DNA from: Ectocarpus siliculosus
Lineage: Eukaryota; Sar; Phaeophyceae; Ectocarpales; Ectocarpaceae
DNA length: 63,120 nucleotides
Direction: 5' to 3'
Assembly: GCA_000310025.1 (NCBI GenBank)
Contig: FN649740.1
Coordinates: forward strand, 3,420,841-3,483,960
Shown here: positions 62,228 to 63,120 of the stretch, piece by piece
Position numbering within the stretch: the stretch's first letter is position 1
Layout of the letters: every line of letters starts with the position of its first letter
The notes under the pieces: model-generated
The model's database searches: none
Seen by the model: the letters and a program-made list of their open reading frames with translations, nothing else
Told to the model about the DNA's origin: nothing
Program-made: the position numbers and the translations under genes

Positions 62228-63120
62228 CCTCTCTCTCCCCCTCTTTCTCTCGTCTCTCTCTGCGGCATGCTGTGCGTGTGTTTGTGTTTGTGGTTTGTGT
62301 TTTCGTGCATGTGTCGATGTCTCTACCTCGTTCCGCAGGGCTTCCTCCAGCGGGTGATGTCCCTCTACACCTCGGCACACTACAAGAACCAGCCCAACGA
62401 CCTGCAGATGCTCAGCGACGCTCCGGCTCACCACCTCTTCGTCCTGCTAGGCCCGAAGGCGATGGAGCAGGGTGCGAAGGGCAACCTTCCCGACGTGCTC
62501 GTCGTCGTTCAGGTAAAAACCGCTTGCTCGCTACGAATCCACGACTTTCTTTTTGTTTTTTTGTCTACAGTACCAGGAATATTTAGCCATCATTACATGC
62601 CGTTACCTTTGACACTTTTCACCGATTTTTTTTGCTGTCATGGCTGGCGCTCAATAGTACGGTACGCTCTTGGCCTGTGGGGGAACGCCACCAAATTTGT
62701 GGTTTCGACGTGCAGGTTCGTTCCTTCCTCGTGTAGGACGAAACGCGGCCCCACTTACCGGGGGACCCGCGAATCCAGCCTTTGCGTTGCTATTCAATCG
62801 AGTAGATCATGTTGTGCGGGGTCGAGAAACCTCACTCCGCGCAACGGGGGATGATCGCACCACGTTGTGTTGAAATGGTCAAGCTTCCTCGAGGCAGTTA
62901 CACAGTGCTTACAACTGTCTCTGGAAGTGAAAGCACCAGAAAATAAATTAAGTCATACGTAGCTGTCATCCGTACGCAAGGAAGTAAGCACAAGATGCCG
63001 AAAACCCTTAGCAGGATGCAGCTCACCCTTCATGCGACTCGCCAAATACCTCACGGCGCTTCGCGCTTGGTGATGTGAGAGCCTGGTCCGGTGAGAACCC
63101 GGCGTGCTCCGTCCCGGCTT
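50104..63120 (+). CDS. NAT10: RNA cytidine acetyltransferase NAT10/Kre33 (partial, 15 exons)
   Basis: Nucleolar enzyme making N4-acetylcytidine in 18S rRNA and tRNA with ATP; needed for small-subunit assembly. Exons: 50104-50211, 51767-51844, 52534-52661, 53195-53267, 54056-54183, 54979-55139, 55827-55933, 56658-56734, 57042-57191, 57698-57817, 58157-58335, 58844-58978, 60776-60891, 61414-61515, 62339-62512. All phases agree: 612 codons. Starts MVRKKVDARVRSLIENGVK as in orthologues. Then HRKKRMRQL, LTPNLLARTIETVEGGG, DVVGRFNERF, the P-loop RGRGKSAAIG, NIFVTAPSPEN, HLDYEVIQS, the Walker-B-like VDEAAAIPLPLVKSLLGPYL and GYEGTGRALSLKL, an Ala/Lys-rich linker, and NDLQMLSDAPAHHLF. The GNAT acetyltransferase and tRNA-binding parts lie beyond the window. 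Intron 1 uses a GC donor. Confidence 0.96.
50212..50217 (+). other. GC splice donor of NAT10 intron 1
   Basis: The conserved frame ends GGAAAGGATCAG and is followed by GCAAGC, matching the AG|GCAAGT consensus of GC-AG introns. No GT is available in phase nearby, and exon 2 continues in phase 0 with the conserved VVNLH segment. Confidence 0.8.
52134..52233. other. Assembly gap (100 N)
   Basis: One hundred N in NAT10 intron 2 between poly-C tracts; flanks are duplicate versions of one sequence. Confidence 1.
53371..53558. repeat. 20-bp minisatellite in NAT10 intron 4
   Basis: About nine units of GCTGTTGCTGTACCTGGGAT with single-base variants, starting 104 bp after the exon 4 donor. Confidence 0.95.
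53815..54055 (+). repeat. Two degenerate copies of the NAT10 exon 5 start within intron 4
   Basis: Blocks at about 53818-53851 (CCCAACGTGCTGGTTAGGAC...) and 53944-53977 (GACGCCCAACCTGCTGGCAA...) repeat the exon 5 sequence GACGCCCAACCTGCTGGCAA at 54061. Each copy is accompanied by a TTG/CTG run. Confidence 0.85.
54798..54950 (+). repeat. tRNA-like short interspersed repeat, copy 3
   Basis: GGAAGGAACGATTGCCATCG, CTGTGGGAGCAATGCTCCGT, the tRNA-5'-like CAATGGTGTAACGACTAGGA, CATGCAAAAACATGAG, then a C-rich end. In NAT10 intron 5, ending about 30 bp before exon 6. Confidence 0.6.
55986..56236. mobile_element. MITE-like element, GATTTTCAAA family, copy 3
   Basis: Ends ACGGTAGGGGACATGACG and, on the complement, ACCGTAGGTGACATGGCG. 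Extended subterminal complementarity runs through the GACCGATTTTCAAA / TTTGAAACTCGGTTCC blocks. Located in NAT10 intron 7. The most complete copy of the family in the window. Confidence 0.75.
56380..56490 (+). repeat. tRNA-like short interspersed repeat, copy 4 (variant)
   Basis: Begins with a CCTGG(A)CCTGGTCCG.TGA.AACCCGGCGTGCTCCG block, shared with the ends of the ~325-bp repeats at 23690 and 63070, and continues GAGGTCAATGGTCTAACGAC then TACGGCATG. The TGGTCTAACGACTACGG segment fits a tRNA A-box pattern. Confidence 0.5.
57235..57540. repeat. 69-bp tandem repeat at the start of NAT10 intron 9
   Basis: The block CTTAGGTTTGGCTTGGAACC recurs at 57321, 57390 and 57459 (69-bp spacing), with an earlier diverged unit at 57244. 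Each unit's TTAGGTTTGGCT resembles the true donor TTCAGGTTTGGCTCG at 57188-57202. Confidence 0.9.
58336..58510 (+). repeat. Degenerate copies of the NAT10 exon 11 end in intron 11
   Basis: The exon end CAGCTTAGGAAGCAGCAAGG plus TGCGG is echoed at about 58397 (CCGCTTAGGAAGAGGGAAGG TGCGG) and about 58471 (CAGCTCAGGAAGTAGAGGAGG TGCGG), with TTG runs between. Confidence 0.85.
58979..59275 (+). repeat. Degenerate copies of the NAT10 exon 12 end in intron 12
   Basis: The exon end GCCTCCAAGCACGGTGCG (58965) recurs as GCCTCCAAGGACGGTGTG (about 59055), TCTCCAATCACGATGCG (about 59147) and GCCTCCATGCACGGTGTG (about 59245). Units of roughly 90-100 bp also share GGGATACGAAGACGC. Confidence 0.88.
62190..62262. 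repeat. (TC)n microsatellite
   Basis: CT/TC dinucleotide tract in NAT10 intron 14, about 80 bp before exon 15. Confidence 0.95.
62798..63120 (+). repeat. ~325-bp dispersed repeat, copy 2 (cut by window end)
   Basis: Matches 23417-23741 with about a dozen differences. Located in the NAT10 intron after exon 15; no NAT10 coding sequence follows 62512 in the window. Confidence 0.93.

Overview
The window is nuclear DNA of an intron-rich eukaryote. Every recognisable gene is cut into short exons (39-222 nt) by long GT-AG introns. The gene set (dynactin p50, NAT10/Kre33, eukaryotic-type CysRS) together with intron style, microsatellite load and a Ty1/copia element suggests an alga, most likely a stramenopile and perhaps a brown alga. 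That placement is inference, not a read-out. There are no bacterial operons, ribosome binding sites or CRISPR arrays. Nearly all long open frames are shadows or run through introns and repeats.

Layout. 1-5284 (-): cysteinyl-tRNA synthetase, eight exons recovered, both ends missing. 6863-16996 (+): dynactin subunit 2 (dynamitin), ten exons in a phase-consistent 502-aa model, divergent from CysRS. 16997-27362: gene-poor repeat region with a TA-flanked MITE, a 192-bp tandem array with an inverted copy, a ~1.04-kb inverted repeat around a 354-N gap, and an older direct copy of the same repeat. 27363-37173 (-): an unrecognised cysteine-rich membrane protein (about 571 aa modelled). 38384-43491 (-): a secreted SMP-30/gluconolactonase-like beta-propeller, seven exons, 313 aa. 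45110-49081 (-): a Ty1/copia retrotransposon with apparently identical 331-bp LTRs and an exact 5-bp target duplication, but broken coding. 50104 to beyond 63120 (+): N-terminal 612 codons of the RNA cytidine acetyltransferase NAT10/Kre33, fifteen exons; the GNAT domain and C-terminus lie outside.

The genes do not form a pathway; they are independent housekeeping or secretory genes (translation, dynein transport, RNA acetylation, secretion). The most interesting signal is in the introns. Several begin or end with degenerate tandem copies of the neighbouring exon edge including its splice site, and about 40% of modelled acceptors read AG|GT. This fits intron birth or growth by tandem duplication of AGGT-containing exon segments. 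Other notable points are two GC-AG introns, a recently inserted but non-autonomous copia element whose primer-binding region is a chain of palindromes, several MITE families, a tRNA-like short repeat ending in poly-C, and two 100-N gaps flanked by corrupted duplicates of the same sequence (assembly artefacts).
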